DNA of 64,000 bases from Duganella margarita (GTDB lineage Bacteria > Pseudomonadota > Gammaproteobacteria > Burkholderiales > Burkholderiaceae_D): assembly GCF_009857535.1 (NCBI RefSeq), contig NZ_WWCS01000006.1:186001-250000 (forward strand), in the 5' to 3' direction. Of the stretch, positions 44,561 to 54,245 are shown piece by piece. Numbering within the stretch: the first letter of the stretch is position 1; every line of letters begins with the position of its first letter. The translations under genes and the position numbers were made by a program. The notes under the pieces are model-generated. The model was not told where the DNA came from. It saw only the letters and a list, made by a program, of their open reading frames with translations, and did not search any database.

Positions 44561-44886
44561 GCAGCCATCGCACGGCAGGTGTGCTCGCACGCCTCACAGG
44601 CGCGGGCGCATTCTTCCATGCCATCCAGTTCCAAGCAACTCAGCGCGCAGGCATGGCAGATGTCTGCGCAGAGGGCGCACAGGCGCGCGCTGAAAGGGGA
44701 GCCGCTCAGTTGCAGGTTGGCGGAGGTTTCGCAGATAGCGGCGCAGTCCATCATCAAACGGAAATGGTCCGGCGCGACATGCCTGCCGCCCATGTTGAGG
44801 CAGTGCGTCAGCGCAGTTTGCAGGCAGGCCTGGTGGCAATTGGTGCAGGCGTCAATACAGTCCTGCATATCGGGAATGTCGTTCAT
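44557..44886 (-). CDS. csp: Four-helix-bundle copper-storage protein (Csp-like)
   Basis: A 109-aa protein with 16 cysteines, mostly in CxxxCxxCxxxC patterns (MQDCIDACTNCHQACLQ, CALCADICHACALSC, CARACEACEHTC), plus His pairs. This is the DUF326/Csp pattern, in which Cys-lined four-helix bundles tetramerise and hold many Cu(I) ions. There is no signal peptide, so it belongs to the cytosolic Csp3 type. Start MNDIPDMQDC with GGAGCGG upstream. Convergent with the 455-aa gene; stops overlap. Confidence 0.88.
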   Translation of the reverse strand: MNDIPDMQDCIDACTNCHQACLQTALTHCLNMGGRHVAPDHFRLMMDCAAICETSANLQLSGSPFSARLCALCADICHACALSCLELDGMEECARACEACEHTCRAMAA

Positions 44887-44991
44887 GACCGCTCCTTTAA
44901 AGAAGCTATCATGCTAGGCGCGCGGCGGGCGGACTTCTGTGCGCTGCCTCGCAAATTGGCGCCTGCGCGACTTTTGCCTTTTTCGAGATTG

Positions 44992-45020
44992 TTGACTGAG
45001 TCAGCATTCTATCGCACAAT
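44992..45020 (+). promoter_or_regulatory. Sigma-70 promoter with operator-like palindrome before MarR-GNAT gene
   Basis: TTGACT (44992-44997), 17-base spacer, CACAAT (45015-45020), 27 bases before the ATG. The palindrome TGACT-G-AGTCA (44993-45003) overlaps the -35 box, a typical place for MarR autorepression. Confidence 0.6.
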
Positions 45021-45047
45021 CCCATCATATCGATTGCTGGAGTAGTC

Positions 45048-46010
45048 ATGGTTGCCCCCGTTTTTAGCGACCGCGTTGCGACGGTCCGTTCGTTTAACCG
45101 ATTTTTCACGCGCCAGATCGGCGTGCTGCGCGAAGGCCTGCTGCACAGCGAATTCACGCTGACCGAGATGCGCGTCCTGTACGAACTGGCGCACCACGGC
45201 GACCAGCCATCGGCCGCGCTGTGCCGCGACCTCGGGCTGGATCGTGGTTACCTCAGCCGCATCGTCGCCAAGTTCGAAAGCGCGGGCCTGGTCAGCAAAG
45301 TGCCATCCACCACCGATGGCCGCTCCAAGCTGCTGCATTTGACGGAGCAAGGTCGTGCCGTCTATGAACCGCTGGACCGCCGCTCGCGCGAAGAAGTAGG
45401 CGACATGCTGTCGCGCTTCGGCGATGCCGACCAGCTGCGCATGCTGGATGCAATGCGTACCATCCGCGAGCTGCTTGATACGGAGTCCGGCCTCAAATAC
45501 GCGCAGCCGTTCGTACTGCGCGCTCATCGTGCGGGCGACATGGCGTGGATCACGCGCCGCCACGGCGAGTTGTATGCCACACAACAGGGCTGGGACCGCA
45601 GTTTTGAAACGCTGGTCGGCCAGATCTGCGCCGATTTCGAGCGCGACTTCGATCCGGCGCTGGAACACTGCTGGATCGCCGAGATGAACGGTCAGCCGGT
45701 CGGCTCGATCGCGCTGGCGCGCAGCGGCGAGGACGGCGTGGCCAAGCTGCGGTTGCTGCTGGTGGAAGAGCAGGCGCGCGGCTACGGACTGGGATCGCGC
45801 CTGGTGGATGAATGCCACCGCTTCGCGCGCGAAGCCGGCTACCGCAAAATGCGCCTGTGGACCACGGACCAGCAAAAGGAAGCGCGCCATATCTACCAGA
45901 GCAAAGGCTATGTGCTGGTGGCCGAGGAACCGGTGCACGCCTTCGGCAAAGATATGGTCAATGAGACGTGGGAGCTCGATCTTATGGCAATATGCATAGC
46001 TTCATCCTAA
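45048..46010 (+). CDS. MarR-type regulator fused to GNAT acetyltransferase
   Basis: A 320-aa two-domain protein. Residues 1 to about 145 are a MarR winged helix (FTLTEMRVLYELAHHGDQPS, CRDLGLDRGYLSRIVAKFESAGLVSK, STTDGRSKLLHLTEQG). Residues about 160-315 are a GNAT domain (AEMNGQPVGSIAL, LRLLLVEEQARGYGLGSRLVDEC, KEARHIYQSKGYVLV). This fusion is widespread in Proteobacteria; its acetylation substrate is unknown. The ATG follows CTGGAG. A penicillin-acylase-type gene starts 12 bases downstream, so both are likely co-regulated by the palindromic promoter upstream. Confidence 0.9.
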   Translation: MVAPVFSDRVATVRSFNRFFTRQIGVLREGLLHSEFTLTEMRVLYELAHHGDQPSAALCRDLGLDRGYLSRIVAKFESAGLVSKVPSTTDGRSKLLHLTEQGRAVYEPLDRRSREEVGDMLSRFGDADQLRMLDAMRTIRELLDTESGLKYAQPFVLRAHRAGDMAWITRRHGELYATQQGWDRSFETLVGQICADFERDFDPALEHCWIAEMNGQPVGSIALARSGEDGVAKLRLLLVEEQARGYGLGSRLVDECHRFAREAGYRKMRLWTTDQQKEARHIYQSKGYVLVAEEPVHAFGKDMVNETWELDLMAICIASS

Positions 46011-46022
46011 ATTGGGGACAGC

Positions 46023-48434
46023 ATGCGGACGAGCAGACTGGCGGAGTGGTCGAAGCGGATTTTATTGGCGGCGCTGGTGCTGCTGGTGCTGGCGGTTGCC
46101 GGAGCATGGCTGTATTTGCGCGGTAGTCTGGCGCAGCTGGATGGCACGCGCCAGACTGCCGGAATGGAAACCACGGCCAGCATCGCGCGCGATGCGCATG
46201 GTGTGCCGGTCATCAGTGGCGGCAGCCGTGGCGACGTGGCTTATGCCACCGGTTTTGTGCATGCGCAGGAGCGCTTCTTCCAGATGGATTTGCTGCGCCG
46301 CTCGGCAGCCGGCGAGTTGTCCGAGCTGTTTGGCGAGATTGCGCTGCCGCTGGATAAAGCGCATCGGCTGCACCGCTTCCGCGCGCGCGGCGAACTGGCG
46401 CTGAAGTCCATGCCCGCAGAAGACCGCGCGCTGCTGGACCGTTATGTGGCCGGCGTTAACGACGGGCTGCATGCGCTCAAAACCAAGCCGTTTGAATATG
46501 CGCTGGTGGGCGAGACGCCGCGCCCGTGGACGCAGGCCGATACGCTGCTGGTGATCTGGGCCATGTATTTCGATTTGCAAGGCAATCTGGAATCGCGCGA
46601 ACTGGCGCGCGGCTGGTTCCGCGATCACACCACCGAGGAGCAGCGCGCCTTCCTCGCGCCCGAGTCGACGCCATGGGATGCGCCGCTCGATGCGCAGCAG
46701 ATCGAGGCTGAGGTGGTGATGCCATCGGCGCCGCCGGCATGGTGGGGTAAGCCGAAAGGCGCGGATGCCGATGCGGCCAAGTCGGCCAAGCTGGCGCAAG
46801 CCGAATTCCTCAACACGGTCGGCAGCAATAACTGGGCGGTGGCCGGCACGCGCAGCGATACCGGCGCCGCCATCGTGGCCGACGATATGCATCTTGGCAT
46901 CCAGCTGCCGGCCATCTGGTATCGCGCCGCCTTGCAGTTCCCGGATGGGAAGGGCGGCCAGCGCCGCATGGTGGGTGTCACGCTGCCCGGCGCGCCGTTC
47001 GTGGTGGTGGGCAGTAACGGCCATGTGGCCTGGGGCTTCACCAATAGTTATGGCGATTACCTGGACCTGATCGCGCTCGATAGCGACGCCGCCAAGCCGG
47101 GCCAGGTGCGCACGCAGGCCGGATGGGAAACGCCGGTGGTGCAGGAGGAAACCATTCTGGTGAAAGGTGCGCCGGCAGTGAAACTGGCGGTGCGCGAGAC
47201 CTCGCTCGGCCCGATCCGCGAGGTGCAGGGCCGCAGCTATGCGCTGCACTGGAGCGCGCATCTGCCGGGCGCCGTCAACTTCAACGCGGGCAAGCTGGAA
47301 TCGGCAGATACGCTGGATCAGGCGCTGGCGATTGCGCCGACGCTCGGCGTGCCTGCGCAGAATTTCGTCGCCGGCGATGACAAGGGCAATATCGGATGGA
47401 CCATCGCCGGCCCGCTGCCGCGACGTGCAGCGCATGGCGTGGCTTCGACTTATCCGCTGACGGCCGATGATGCGGCCGGCCAGTGGCAAGGCTGGCTGGC
47501 GCCGGCGGAGTATCCGAAGGTGGTCAATCCGCCGCAAGGACAGCTTGGCACCGCCAACAGCCGCCAGCTGGCCGGCGCGGGCGCGGCCTTGATTGGTGAC
47601 GGCGGCTTCGATCTCGGTGCGCGCGCGCATCAGGTGCGGGACGACTTGACCGCGTTGGGGCCGAAAACGGATGTCAAGAAAGTGTATGCTATCGGCCTCG
47701 ATGACCGCGCTGTGTTCCTGACGGCGTGGCGTGAGCGTGCGATTGGCGCGCTCGACGCCAAGGCCATCGCCGGCAACGCGCAACGCACCGAGGCGCTGGC
47801 GCTGCTGAAGGAGAACTGGAGCGGCAAGGCCAGTGTGGATTCGGCCGGTTACCGGATCACGCGGGGCTTCATGTACGCGGTATACGACATCACCTACGGC
47901 GGCGTCAATGCGGAGCTGGCGCAGATCGATCCCAAGGCCAGCATGGCGGCGGTCAGCGCGCGCTGGCCGGTGGTGCTGGCGCGCTTGCTGGACCAGCAGC
48001 CGGCCGGCTGGCTGCCGTCGCGGTATCCAAGCTGGGAAGCCTTGCAGCTGGCGGCGCTGGACCGCGTGATCGCGGAGCTGACCAAGGACGGGCAGCCGCT
48101 GAAGAATGCCACCTGGGGCCAGCGCAACACGGCGGCCAGCGCACACCCGATGGCGTCTGCCGTTCCGCTGCTGGGCAAATACCTGAAGGTCGCCCCGGAC
48201 ATGCTGCCGGGCGACCAGCACATGCCGCGCGTGGCCGGGCCTACGTTTGGCCAGTCGGAGCGGCTGACGGTGTCGCCGGGCCACGAGGAGCAGGGTATCT
48301 TCAACATGCCGGGCGGGCAAAGTGGCCACCCCTTGTCGCCGTACTTCCTCGATGGCCGCATGGACTGGCTTACCGGGCGGGAGTCGCCACTGCTGCCGGG
48401 ACCTGCGCAGCATACGTTGACGTTTGTGCGTTAA
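46023..48434 (+). CDS. Penicillin acylase family protein (Ntn hydrolase)
   Basis: An 803-aa periplasmic pre-pro-enzyme. The N-terminus has a membrane-spanning signal ([20 protein letters not shown]). [35 protein letters not shown] is typical of the alpha chain. The autoproteolytic site is [11 protein letters not shown], with S268 as the new N-terminal nucleophile of the beta chain; [14 protein letters not shown] and the distal Asn region follow. Family members cleave penicillins, cephalosporins or N-acyl-homoserine lactones, so quorum-signal degradation or turnover is possible. The small 12-base gap links it to the MarR-GNAT gene. Its stop overlaps the convergent chemoreceptor stop. Confidence 0.9.
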   Translation: MRTSRLAEWSKRILLAALVLLVLAVAGAWLYLRGSLAQLDGTRQTAGMETTASIARDAHGVPVISGGSRGDVAYATGFVHAQERFFQMDLLRRSAAGELSELFGEIALPLDKAHRLHRFRARGELALKSMPAEDRALLDRYVAGVNDGLHALKTKPFEYALVGETPRPWTQADTLLVIWAMYFDLQGNLESRELARGWFRDHTTEEQRAFLAPESTPWDAPLDAQQIEAEVVMPSAPPAWWGKPKGADADAAKSAKLAQAEFLNTVGSNNWAVAGTRSDTGAAIVADDMHLGIQLPAIWYRAALQFPDGKGGQRRMVGVTLPGAPFVVVGSNGHVAWGFTNSYGDYLDLIALDSDAAKPGQVRTQAGWETPVVQEETILVKGAPAVKLAVRETSLGPIREVQGRSYALHWSAHLPGAVNFNAGKLESADTLDQALAIAPTLGVPAQNFVAGDDKGNIGWTIAGPLPRRAAHGVASTYPLTADDAAGQWQGWLAPAEYPKVVNPPQGQLGTANSRQLAGAGAALIGDGGFDLGARAHQVRDDLTALGPKTDVKKVYAIGLDDRAVFLTAWRERAIGALDAKAIAGNAQRTEALALLKENWSGKASVDSAGYRITRGFMYAVYDITYGGVNAELAQIDPKASMAAVSARWPVVLARLLDQQPAGWLPSRYPSWEALQLAALDRVIAELTKDGQPLKNATWGQRNTAASAHPMASAVPLLGKYLKVAPDMLPGDQHMPRVAGPTFGQSERLTVSPGHEEQGIFNMPGGQSGHPLSPYFLDGRMDWLTGRESPLLPGPAQHTLTFVR

Positions 48435-50086
48435 GCCTGACGGCGCAGCGGCAAGGCCATTACCTGCGCCGCCGGCGCGCGCGCCGTGCCGTTGACCGCG
48501 TGCAGGTCGCGACGGCTGCGGGCGGATGGCTGCGCCAGTTGAAACACCGCCACCAGTTCGCTCAGCGAGGCCGCCTGGTCCTGCATGCTTTGCGAGGCGG
48601 CCGTGGCTTCCTCCACCAGCGCGGCGTTCTGCTGGGTCACCGCGTCCATGCCGGCGATGGCGGTGTTGACCTGTTCGATGCCGGCGCGCTGTTCCTCGCC
48701 GGCGGCGCTGATCTCGCCCATGATGTCGGTCACGCGGCGCACGCTAACCACCACGTCCTGCATGGTGGCGCCGGCCTGTTCGACCAGCTTGCTGCCGCTT
48801 TCGACCTGATCGACCGAATCGCTGATCAGTTCCTTGATTTCCTTGGCCGCCGCCGCCGATCGTTGCGCCAGGTTGCGCACTTCGGAGGCCACCACGGCAA
48901 AGCCGCGCCCCTGTTCGCCGGCGCGCGCCGCTTCCACCGCGGCGTTCAGCGCCAGGATGTTGGTCTGGAAGGCGATGCCGTCGATCACGCCGATGATGTC
49001 GACGATCTTGCGCGACGACTGGTTGATCGAGCCCATGGTCTGCACCACCTGCGAGACCACGGCGCCGCCTTTTTGCGCCACCGCCGAGGCGCTCAGCGCC
49101 AGTGCATTGGCTTCGCTGGCGCTGGCCGAATTCTGCTTCACGGTGCTGGTCAGCTCCTCCATCGACGCCGCCGTTTCCTCCAGCGACGCGGCCTGCTGCT
49201 CGGTGCGTGCCGACAGGTCGACATTGCCGGCGGCGATCTGCTGCGAGGCGGTGGCGATGGTGTCGGTGCCGGCGCGCACCTGCTGGACCAGGCCGGCCAG
49301 GCTGTCGCGCATCGATTTCATGGCGAACAGCAGGCTGCCGTGGTCGTCTGCGCGTGTGTCGATCGCGACCGACAGATCGCCGTCGGCGATCTTGCCGGCG
49401 ATCTCCACCGCGTAGTCCGGTTCGCCGCCCAGGCGCTGCACCAGCCAGCGGGTGATCAGCGTTGCGCACAGGGCGCCCAGCACGACCGAGCCGATCAGCA
49501 GGGTGACGATCCAGAAGCGGGCCGCGGCGTAAAGGGCGTCGGCGCGCTGGGAGGCGGCGTCGCCGCCTTCACCGTACAGCGCCACCAGCTTGTCGACCTG
49601 GCCGCGCAGCGACACGATCAGTTTGTTCGACTCGCCGCGGATCAGTTGCTTGGCGGCGATGTCGTCGCTGCGGCGCGCGGCGGCGCGGATCTTGCCGTCC
49701 TCGGTCATGTAGCGTTCCCACATCGCCAGGAAGTCGGCGTACAGCGCTTTTTCCTCGGGCGTGGCGATCAGTTTGGCGTAGCTTGCCTGCATTTTGTCCA
49801 GGTCGGCCAAATCATTGGCGATGACTTTGTCGTACTTGTCCATCTCGGCCGGGTCGCTGGAGATGATGTACTGGAACTCGCGGGTCCGGACCCGGGCGAT
49901 TTGCGCCTTGAGATCCTGCACCACGCGCATCGCCGGCATCCAGCGCGACGACAGTTCGGTCGAAGCGTTGTTCACCTGGGCCAGCTTGACGATCGCAAAA
50001 ATGTCGACCGCCGCCGCCAGCGCCAGCACCAGTGCGAACGCCAGGCCGAGCTTGGTCGCCAGCTTCAAATTACGTAACAAAGTCAT
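48431..50086 (-). CDS. Methyl-accepting chemotaxis protein
   Basis: A 551-aa inner-membrane chemoreceptor. Start at 50086 ([21 protein letters not shown]) with AAGGA six bases upstream; an extra 34 codons upstream are rejected. TM1 at about residues 10-30, a periplasmic four-helix-bundle sensor (MCP-type 4[22 protein letters not shown]), TM2 near 190-210, HAMP ([27 protein letters not shown]) and the signalling hairpin with [38 protein letters not shown]. It lacks the C-terminal NWETF pentapeptide. Ligand unknown. Confidence 0.93.
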   Translation of the reverse strand: MTLLRNLKLATKLGLAFALVLALAAAVDIFAIVKLAQVNNASTELSSRWMPAMRVVQDLKAQIARVRTREFQYIISSDPAEMDKYDKVIANDLADLDKMQASYAKLIATPEEKALYADFLAMWERYMTEDGKIRAAARRSDDIAAKQLIRGESNKLIVSLRGQVDKLVALYGEGGDAASQRADALYAAARFWIVTLLIGSVVLGALCATLITRWLVQRLGGEPDYAVEIAGKIADGDLSVAIDTRADDHGSLLFAMKSMRDSLAGLVQQVRAGTDTIATASQQIAAGNVDLSARTEQQAASLEETAASMEELTSTVKQNSASASEANALALSASAVAQKGGAVVSQVVQTMGSINQSSRKIVDIIGVIDGIAFQTNILALNAAVEAARAGEQGRGFAVVASEVRNLAQRSAAAAKEIKELISDSVDQVESGSKLVEQAGATMQDVVVSVRRVTDIMGEISAAGEEQRAGIEQVNTAIAGMDAVTQQNAALVEEATAASQSMQDQAASLSELVAVFQLAQPSARSRRDLHAVNGTARAPAAQVMALPLRRQA

Positions 50087-50445
50087 AAAAAATCCTTCAG
50101 AAGCAATGGGCGGCGCGCGCCCTGGTTTGTTATTAGATGACGATAGTGAGAATGTGTGAGATTTCCCATGGGAAACGAATGGTAGCACAGGAGAATTGTT
50201 TCTGCGTCACCCGCCAGGGGGAAACCTGGGCAGCGCGGGGCTAAGTAGTTTCCACATGGACACATTATTCTAAGACCCTGCTCAGTTACATTTCCATTGT
50301 TGCGTTGCAACAAAATATCGCCTCCAAATCAGCATTCCATCGCGCCGCAGAGGAAAAATGAAACTAGCTTGGGTGTATTGCAATGCAATATTTACTGCCT
50401 AGCATCTGCCAAATATTCCCATTGGGCGTATTTAAGGAGGTTCAA
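50087..50445. promoter_or_regulatory. 359-bp non-coding region with two palindromes
   Basis: No convincing gene. It must hold the chemoreceptor promoter (leftward). Two palindromes lie towards the other side: TTGTTGC-GTT-GCAACAA at 50297-50313 and TATTGCA-A-TGCAATA at 50376-50390, both with TTGCA half-sites as in LacI-like operators. They are placed to control a rightward gene, of which only a stub and a pseudogene remain. Confidence 0.45.
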
Positions 50446-50580
50446 ATGGGCGCAGCACCGCAGCATGCACCGCAGATGTTGGTCGCCGAGCGCGACTTCG
50501 ACTGGGGCCAGGACCAGGCCGCCATCCTGGCCATCGTCGGCCGCTATTTCAGCGATTTCAACGGCAACCGGTGTTGCTGA
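50446..50580 (+). CDS. Small ORF, 44 aa, gene stub of unknown origin
   Basis: ATG with a very strong Shine-Dalgarno (AAGGAGG, five bases before). The peptide begins MGAAPQHAPQMLVAERDF and has a hydrophobic DQAAILAIVGRYF stretch, then stops at a frame change where permease-like coding begins. I recognise no family. Most likely it is the surviving 5' end of a gene whose remainder was lost, not a functional short protein. Confidence 0.35.
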   Translation: MGAAPQHAPQMLVAERDFDWGQDQAAILAIVGRYFSDFNGNRCC

Positions 50581-51118
50581 TCATCGCGCTGGGGGTGGCG
50601 ATCCGGCGCTACGCTGGCTGCTACCGGCGTTTTTCCCGGCGATTGAAAAGTTCTCTTACAACATCTGCTTTCCGGCGCTGCTGTTCAGCGGCATCGCCAG
50701 GCTTAGTTTCCGTTCGGCGCAGGTGGCCGAGCTGACGCTGGCGACCCTGCTGGTGGCGCTGGCGACGCTGCTGGCGCTGTGGCCGGCGCGCGCCTTGCCG
50801 GCGGCGTCGCGCTCGTCGGTGGTGCAGGGCGCGGTGCGGCCCAACACCTATTTCGACATTGCCGTCTCGTCGTTGTTGTTCGCGCGCCGACGGCGGCGCT
50901 GGTGATGTTGTCGCTGGCGCTGTGCCTGCTGGTGGTTGATCGCGGTGATGGCGCTGTCGTGGTGGAGCGGCGCCGCCCCGGCCCGGCCGCATCGCCCGCA
51001 ACCTGGCCGCCAATCCGATTATCCAGTCGACGCTGGCCGGCGTGCTGTGGAGCCTGGCCGGCTGGCCGTTGCCGGCGCGCTACCGCTCAGCGGCCAGTTC
51101 CTGCAGTGGTTGGCCTGA
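50571..51118 (+). pseudogene. Frameshifted, truncated AEC-family permease
   Basis: Permease-like coding moves through at least three frames. It starts VLLIIALGVAIRR (50571), shifts near 50610 to LLPAFFPAIEKFSYNICFPA and on through SSVVQGAVRPNTYFDIAVSS, shifts near 50890 to PTAALVMLSLALCLLVV, and again near 50935 to IAVMALSWWSG, with ARNLAANPIIQSTLAGVLWS and LSGQFLQWLA at the end. FSYN.CFPALLF and the QGA.R.NTY motif identify the auxin-efflux-carrier (AEC) family of about 300 residues. Here ~180 residue-equivalents remain and the last third is gone. Non-functional. Confidence 0.75.
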
Positions 51119-52291
51119 GGCCGGCGCCCGCGCCAGCGCGGCGGACGCTGGCGAGGCCAGCCCGAACAGTGGGCGCAGCACGCCAATGCGGCGCACCACC
51201 TCAAACACGCCGAAGCTGATGCCGAAAGTGAGCACGATCAGGAAGGTGCCTTCGATGTCCGGCGCCAGTTTGATGGGCTTCATCCAGTGCGCCATGCTGA
51301 CGATCAGCGTCTGGTGCAGGATGTAGACCGGGAACACGGCTTCGGTCAGGTAGCGGCGCTTGGCGCTGTCGAAGTTCAGGTGACGGTGGCCGAAGCCGCA
51401 TACGGTCAGGATCGGCGCCCATTGGCACAGGCAGTAGATGGCGCGCATCACCGGCTTCCATTGCAGCACTTCCGGCGTGGCCAGCGCTTCCGGGATCGAC
51501 CAGTAGCAGACGATCAGCGCCCAGCTGCACAGCCACAGGCCAAGGCTGGTCCAGCGCAGCGCGTCGACGCGGGCCCAGAAGCCGGTCTGCATCGCCAGCA
51601 GCGCACCCAGGGCGAACAGGAAGAAGTACTGGGCGTGGCTGTACCAGTCGTCGACCAGCGCATGGGTGGTGGGGAAGCGGTCGGCCAGCGTGCAGCGCGC
51701 CACCGCCAGTACGATCACCGGCAGCACGATGATGCGCCAGCCGCTCAGCAGGCGTCCCAGCGCGTCGGACAGGCGCTGGAAGCGGGCGCCGAGCAGCCAC
51801 ACGATCAAGCCGCCGATCATGGTGTAGGCCCACAGGTAGGCGACGAACCACAGGTGGTTCCAGGTCGGCATGCGCAGGCAGTCGGCGCCACGGCAGAAGC
51901 CGTGGTAGCTGCTGACGTAGAGGCGCATGAATTCCGCGTAGCTGCCATGGTAGGCGACCTTTTCCACTACCTCGAAGTATGACTGCGGCGGCACGATGAC
52001 GAACATGCCGAATATGAGCGGCACCAGCAGCCGCCAGCTGCGCTGCTTGAGCAGGGCGCCGACGCGCAGTTTTTGCAGCATGAAGGCGGTGGCCACGCCG
52101 GAAATCATGAACAGCAGGCCGAGACGCCATGGTGAGGACAGGATCATCAGCGGTTCGATGGCGTCGCTGGCGTAAGGACTTTTGACGTGCCAGTCCCAGG
52201 TCACGTAGTACATGCCGGTGTGGTAAAAGATCAGCACGAAGAACGCGAAGATGCGGATCCAGTCGAGGAAATACAGGCGTGGCTTGGTCAT
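51080..52291 (-). CDS. Membrane acyltransferase (acyltransferase-3 family)
   Basis: A 403-aa protein with about ten hydrophobic segments. The N-terminus YFLDWIRIFAFFVLIFYHTGMYY carries the catalytic-type His; FMISGVATAFMLQKLR and NHLWFVAYLWAYTMIGG are further family motifs, close to the OpgC/MdoC type that succinylates or acylates periplasmic glucans. AAGGAG lies upstream of the ATG. The last ~30 residues (LARAPASGQPLQELAAER) are read antisense through the permease remnant, so the original C-terminus may have been changed by the same rearrangement. Confidence 0.85.
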   Translation of the reverse strand: MTKPRLYFLDWIRIFAFFVLIFYHTGMYYVTWDWHVKSPYASDAIEPLMILSSPWRLGLLFMISGVATAFMLQKLRVGALLKQRSWRLLVPLIFGMFVIVPPQSYFEVVEKVAYHGSYAEFMRLYVSSYHGFCRGADCLRMPTWNHLWFVAYLWAYTMIGGLIVWLLGARFQRLSDALGRLLSGWRIIVLPVIVLAVARCTLADRFPTTHALVDDWYSHAQYFFLFALGALLAMQTGFWARVDALRWTSLGLWLCSWALIVCYWSIPEALATPEVLQWKPVMRAIYCLCQWAPILTVCGFGHRHLNFDSAKRRYLTEAVFPVYILHQTLIVSMAHWMKPIKLAPDIEGTFLIVLTFGISFGVFEVVRRIGVLRPLFGLASPASAALARAPASGQPLQELAAER

Positions 52292-52388
52292 TGATAGCTC
52301 CTTTGTGATGTCTTAAGGTTAAGGAGCCGGCGGCGCTGCGTCCAGCGTGGTGGGGCGAACCGGGTGGCGCCTGGGGCGAGTTGGACGC

Positions 52389-53147
52389 CTAGGTGTTGTC
52401 GGCGATCCGCGCGACGACATCGGCGCGGTATTGACGGCTGAGGGGGACGCACGCGCCGCTGTGCAACAGCAGTTCGCCGTCCCCTTTATCATGGTTGACG
52501 ATGCTGGCGATGCAGTCCACCTGCACGGCGGCGCGGCGGTGGCAGCGGATGAAGCGCGGGCCGAGTTTGTCCAGCAGGCCGGCCAGGGTCTGGCGCATCA
52601 GCGGCTGGCCGTCTGCGGTGTGCAGGATGATGTAGTTGTCGGCGGTTTCGATCCATTGAATGGCGTCGACTTTGACGATGCGGGTGCCGGTGCGGTCGGG
52701 GACCAGCAGTTGGGTGACGGCGGGCAGGGCGGAGGCGGGCGTTTGCCGCGGTGGTGCGTCGGCGGCTGATGCGTCGGCGGCGGTGCGCGCTGCGGCCAGG
52801 CGTTCGCGTGCGCGCTGCAATGCGCGTTGCAGGCGGGACTGGTCGTAGGGCTTGAGCAGGTAGTCGATGGCGTTGGCGTCGAAGGCGCGCACGGCATATT
52901 CGTCGTAGGCGGTGACGAACACCACCAGCGGCGCCGGCGCTGGCAAGGACGCGGCGACATCGAGGCCGGTGATTTCGGGCATCTGGATGTCGAGCAGCAG
53001 CAGGTCGGGGGCGAAGGTGGGCAGCATTTCCAGCGCTTCGACGCCGTCGCGGGCTTCTTCGATGGTGTCGATGCCCGGTTCGGCCGCCAGCATGCGGCGC
53101 AGCTTGTCGCGCGCGGGGCGTTCGTCGTCGACGATCAGGACGCGCAT
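52389..53147 (-). CDS. LytTR-family response regulator
   Basis: A 252-aa regulator. Receiver domain with VDDERPARDKLRRML and phospho-acceptor Asp in LLLLDIQMPEITG, TAYDEYAVRAFDANAIDYLLKPYD near residue 85-108, then a Pro/Ala-rich linker with many Ala-Asp repeats, and a C-terminal LytTR DNA-binding domain (VDAIQWIETADNYIILHTADG, RFIRCHRRAAVQVDCI). Starts 13 bases before the end of the sensor kinase gene, so both are translated together. Confidence 0.93.
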   Translation of the reverse strand: MRVLIVDDERPARDKLRRMLAAEPGIDTIEEARDGVEALEMLPTFAPDLLLLDIQMPEITGLDVAASLPAPAPLVVFVTAYDEYAVRAFDANAIDYLLKPYDQSRLQRALQRARERLAAARTAADASAADAPPRQTPASALPAVTQLLVPDRTGTRIVKVDAIQWIETADNYIILHTADGQPLMRQTLAGLLDKLGPRFIRCHRRAAVQVDCIASIVNHDKGDGELLLHSGACVPLSRQYRADVVARIADNT

Positions 53148-54241
53148 GGCAGCCTCACTTCGGCCCGCACGCCGGCGGGCGAGAGCTGGATCAGGTCAAA
53201 CGCTGCCTGGTCGCCATACAGCGCGGCCAGACGTTGGCGCAGATTGCGCACGCCGATGCCGCCCGCGCCGGCGCTGCGGTCCGCGTTCGCGGCGCTGCCC
53301 GCCGCCGGCCCGCCTGCTGCTGGCGTGGCGGCGGGCAGCAGGCCGGCGTCGTCCTCGACACGCAGCACCAGCATGTCCTGCTGGCGCTGGACAGATAGTG
53401 TGATGGCGGTTGGCTGGCGGCGCTTTTCCACGGTGTGCTTGAACACGTTTTCCAGCAAGGGCTGCATGCTCATCACCGGCACCGCGCAGGCCAGCAACGT
53501 GTCGTCAACCTGCCACGCGATGCTGACGCGGTCCGAGAAGCGCTCGGCCATCAGCGCGGCGTAACCGCGCAGCAGCCGCAGCTCCATTTCCAGCGGCACC
53601 AGATGGCGCTCGCCGACATCGAGCGTGGCGCGCAGCACGTCCGACAGCTGCACCAGCATGGCGTCGGCGCGCGCCACGTCGCTGTACATCAGCGACGAGA
53701 TGGTATTCAAGGCGTTGAACAGGAAGTGCGGCTGCATCTGCTGGCTCAGGCGCAGCAGCTGCGCCTCGCGCAACGACGCATTGGCGCGCTCCACCCGCAG
53801 TTTTTCGTCCAGCATGGCGTGGAACGACAGCACGCCGAAGGTGATGGTGGCGAAGATGAAAAAGAACACCGTCATCTTGATGTCTTCGTACAGATAGATC
53901 CCGGCCCAGCCGCCGTGCGGATAGGGTTCGCCGGCCCACGCGTAGACCGCGTGGCGGATGCCGAAGGCGACCGGCACGAACGCCAGCCAGTACACCGGCA
54001 GCCACACCAGCTGGCGCGCGAACCAGCGCAGCGGGGCGTCGATCAGGTGGTCGTAGCGGCGCGTAAAGTGGCGCTGCGCCAGCAGCAGCAGGGTGCCGGT
54101 CAGCGCCGACGAGCCTTCCCACAGCACCGGCTTCCACAGGCCGTGATCGTGGTCGCGCAGGTATTCCTGGACCGAGGTGGTGATCATCAGTAGCCAGAAC
54201 AGCAGCCAGGCGAGGGCGATGACGGTGCGGGTGCGGTGCAT
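53135..54241 (-). CDS. LytS/YehU-type sensor histidine kinase
   Basis: A 368-aa membrane kinase. Four or so hydrophobic segments in the first 160 residues, then the His_kinase region QLLRLSQQMQPHFLFNALNTISSLMYSD with the phosphorylated His, and an HATPase region with PLLENVFKHTVEKRR (N box) and GGIGVRNLRQRLAALYGD (G box). An insert of Ala/Gly/Pro (AATPAAGGPAAGSAANAD) lies between the N and G boxes. Cognate partner of the LytTR regulator. Its start is four bases after the antiporter stop. Confidence 0.92.
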   Translation of the reverse strand: MHRTRTVIALAWLLFWLLMITTSVQEYLRDHDHGLWKPVLWEGSSALTGTLLLLAQRHFTRRYDHLIDAPLRWFARQLVWLPVYWLAFVPVAFGIRHAVYAWAGEPYPHGGWAGIYLYEDIKMTVFFFIFATITFGVLSFHAMLDEKLRVERANASLREAQLLRLSQQMQPHFLFNALNTISSLMYSDVARADAMLVQLSDVLRATLDVGERHLVPLEMELRLLRGYAALMAERFSDRVSIAWQVDDTLLACAVPVMSMQPLLENVFKHTVEKRRQPTAITLSVQRQQDMLVLRVEDDAGLLPAATPAAGGPAAGSAANADRSAGAGGIGVRNLRQRLAALYGDQAAFDLIQLSPAGVRAEVRLPCAS

Positions 54242-54245
54242 GGGG

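Noticed and set aside
50383-50445. Upstream extension of the 44-aa stub
   Set aside because: The strong AAGGAGG sits between the upstream ATG and 50446, so translation should begin at 50446.
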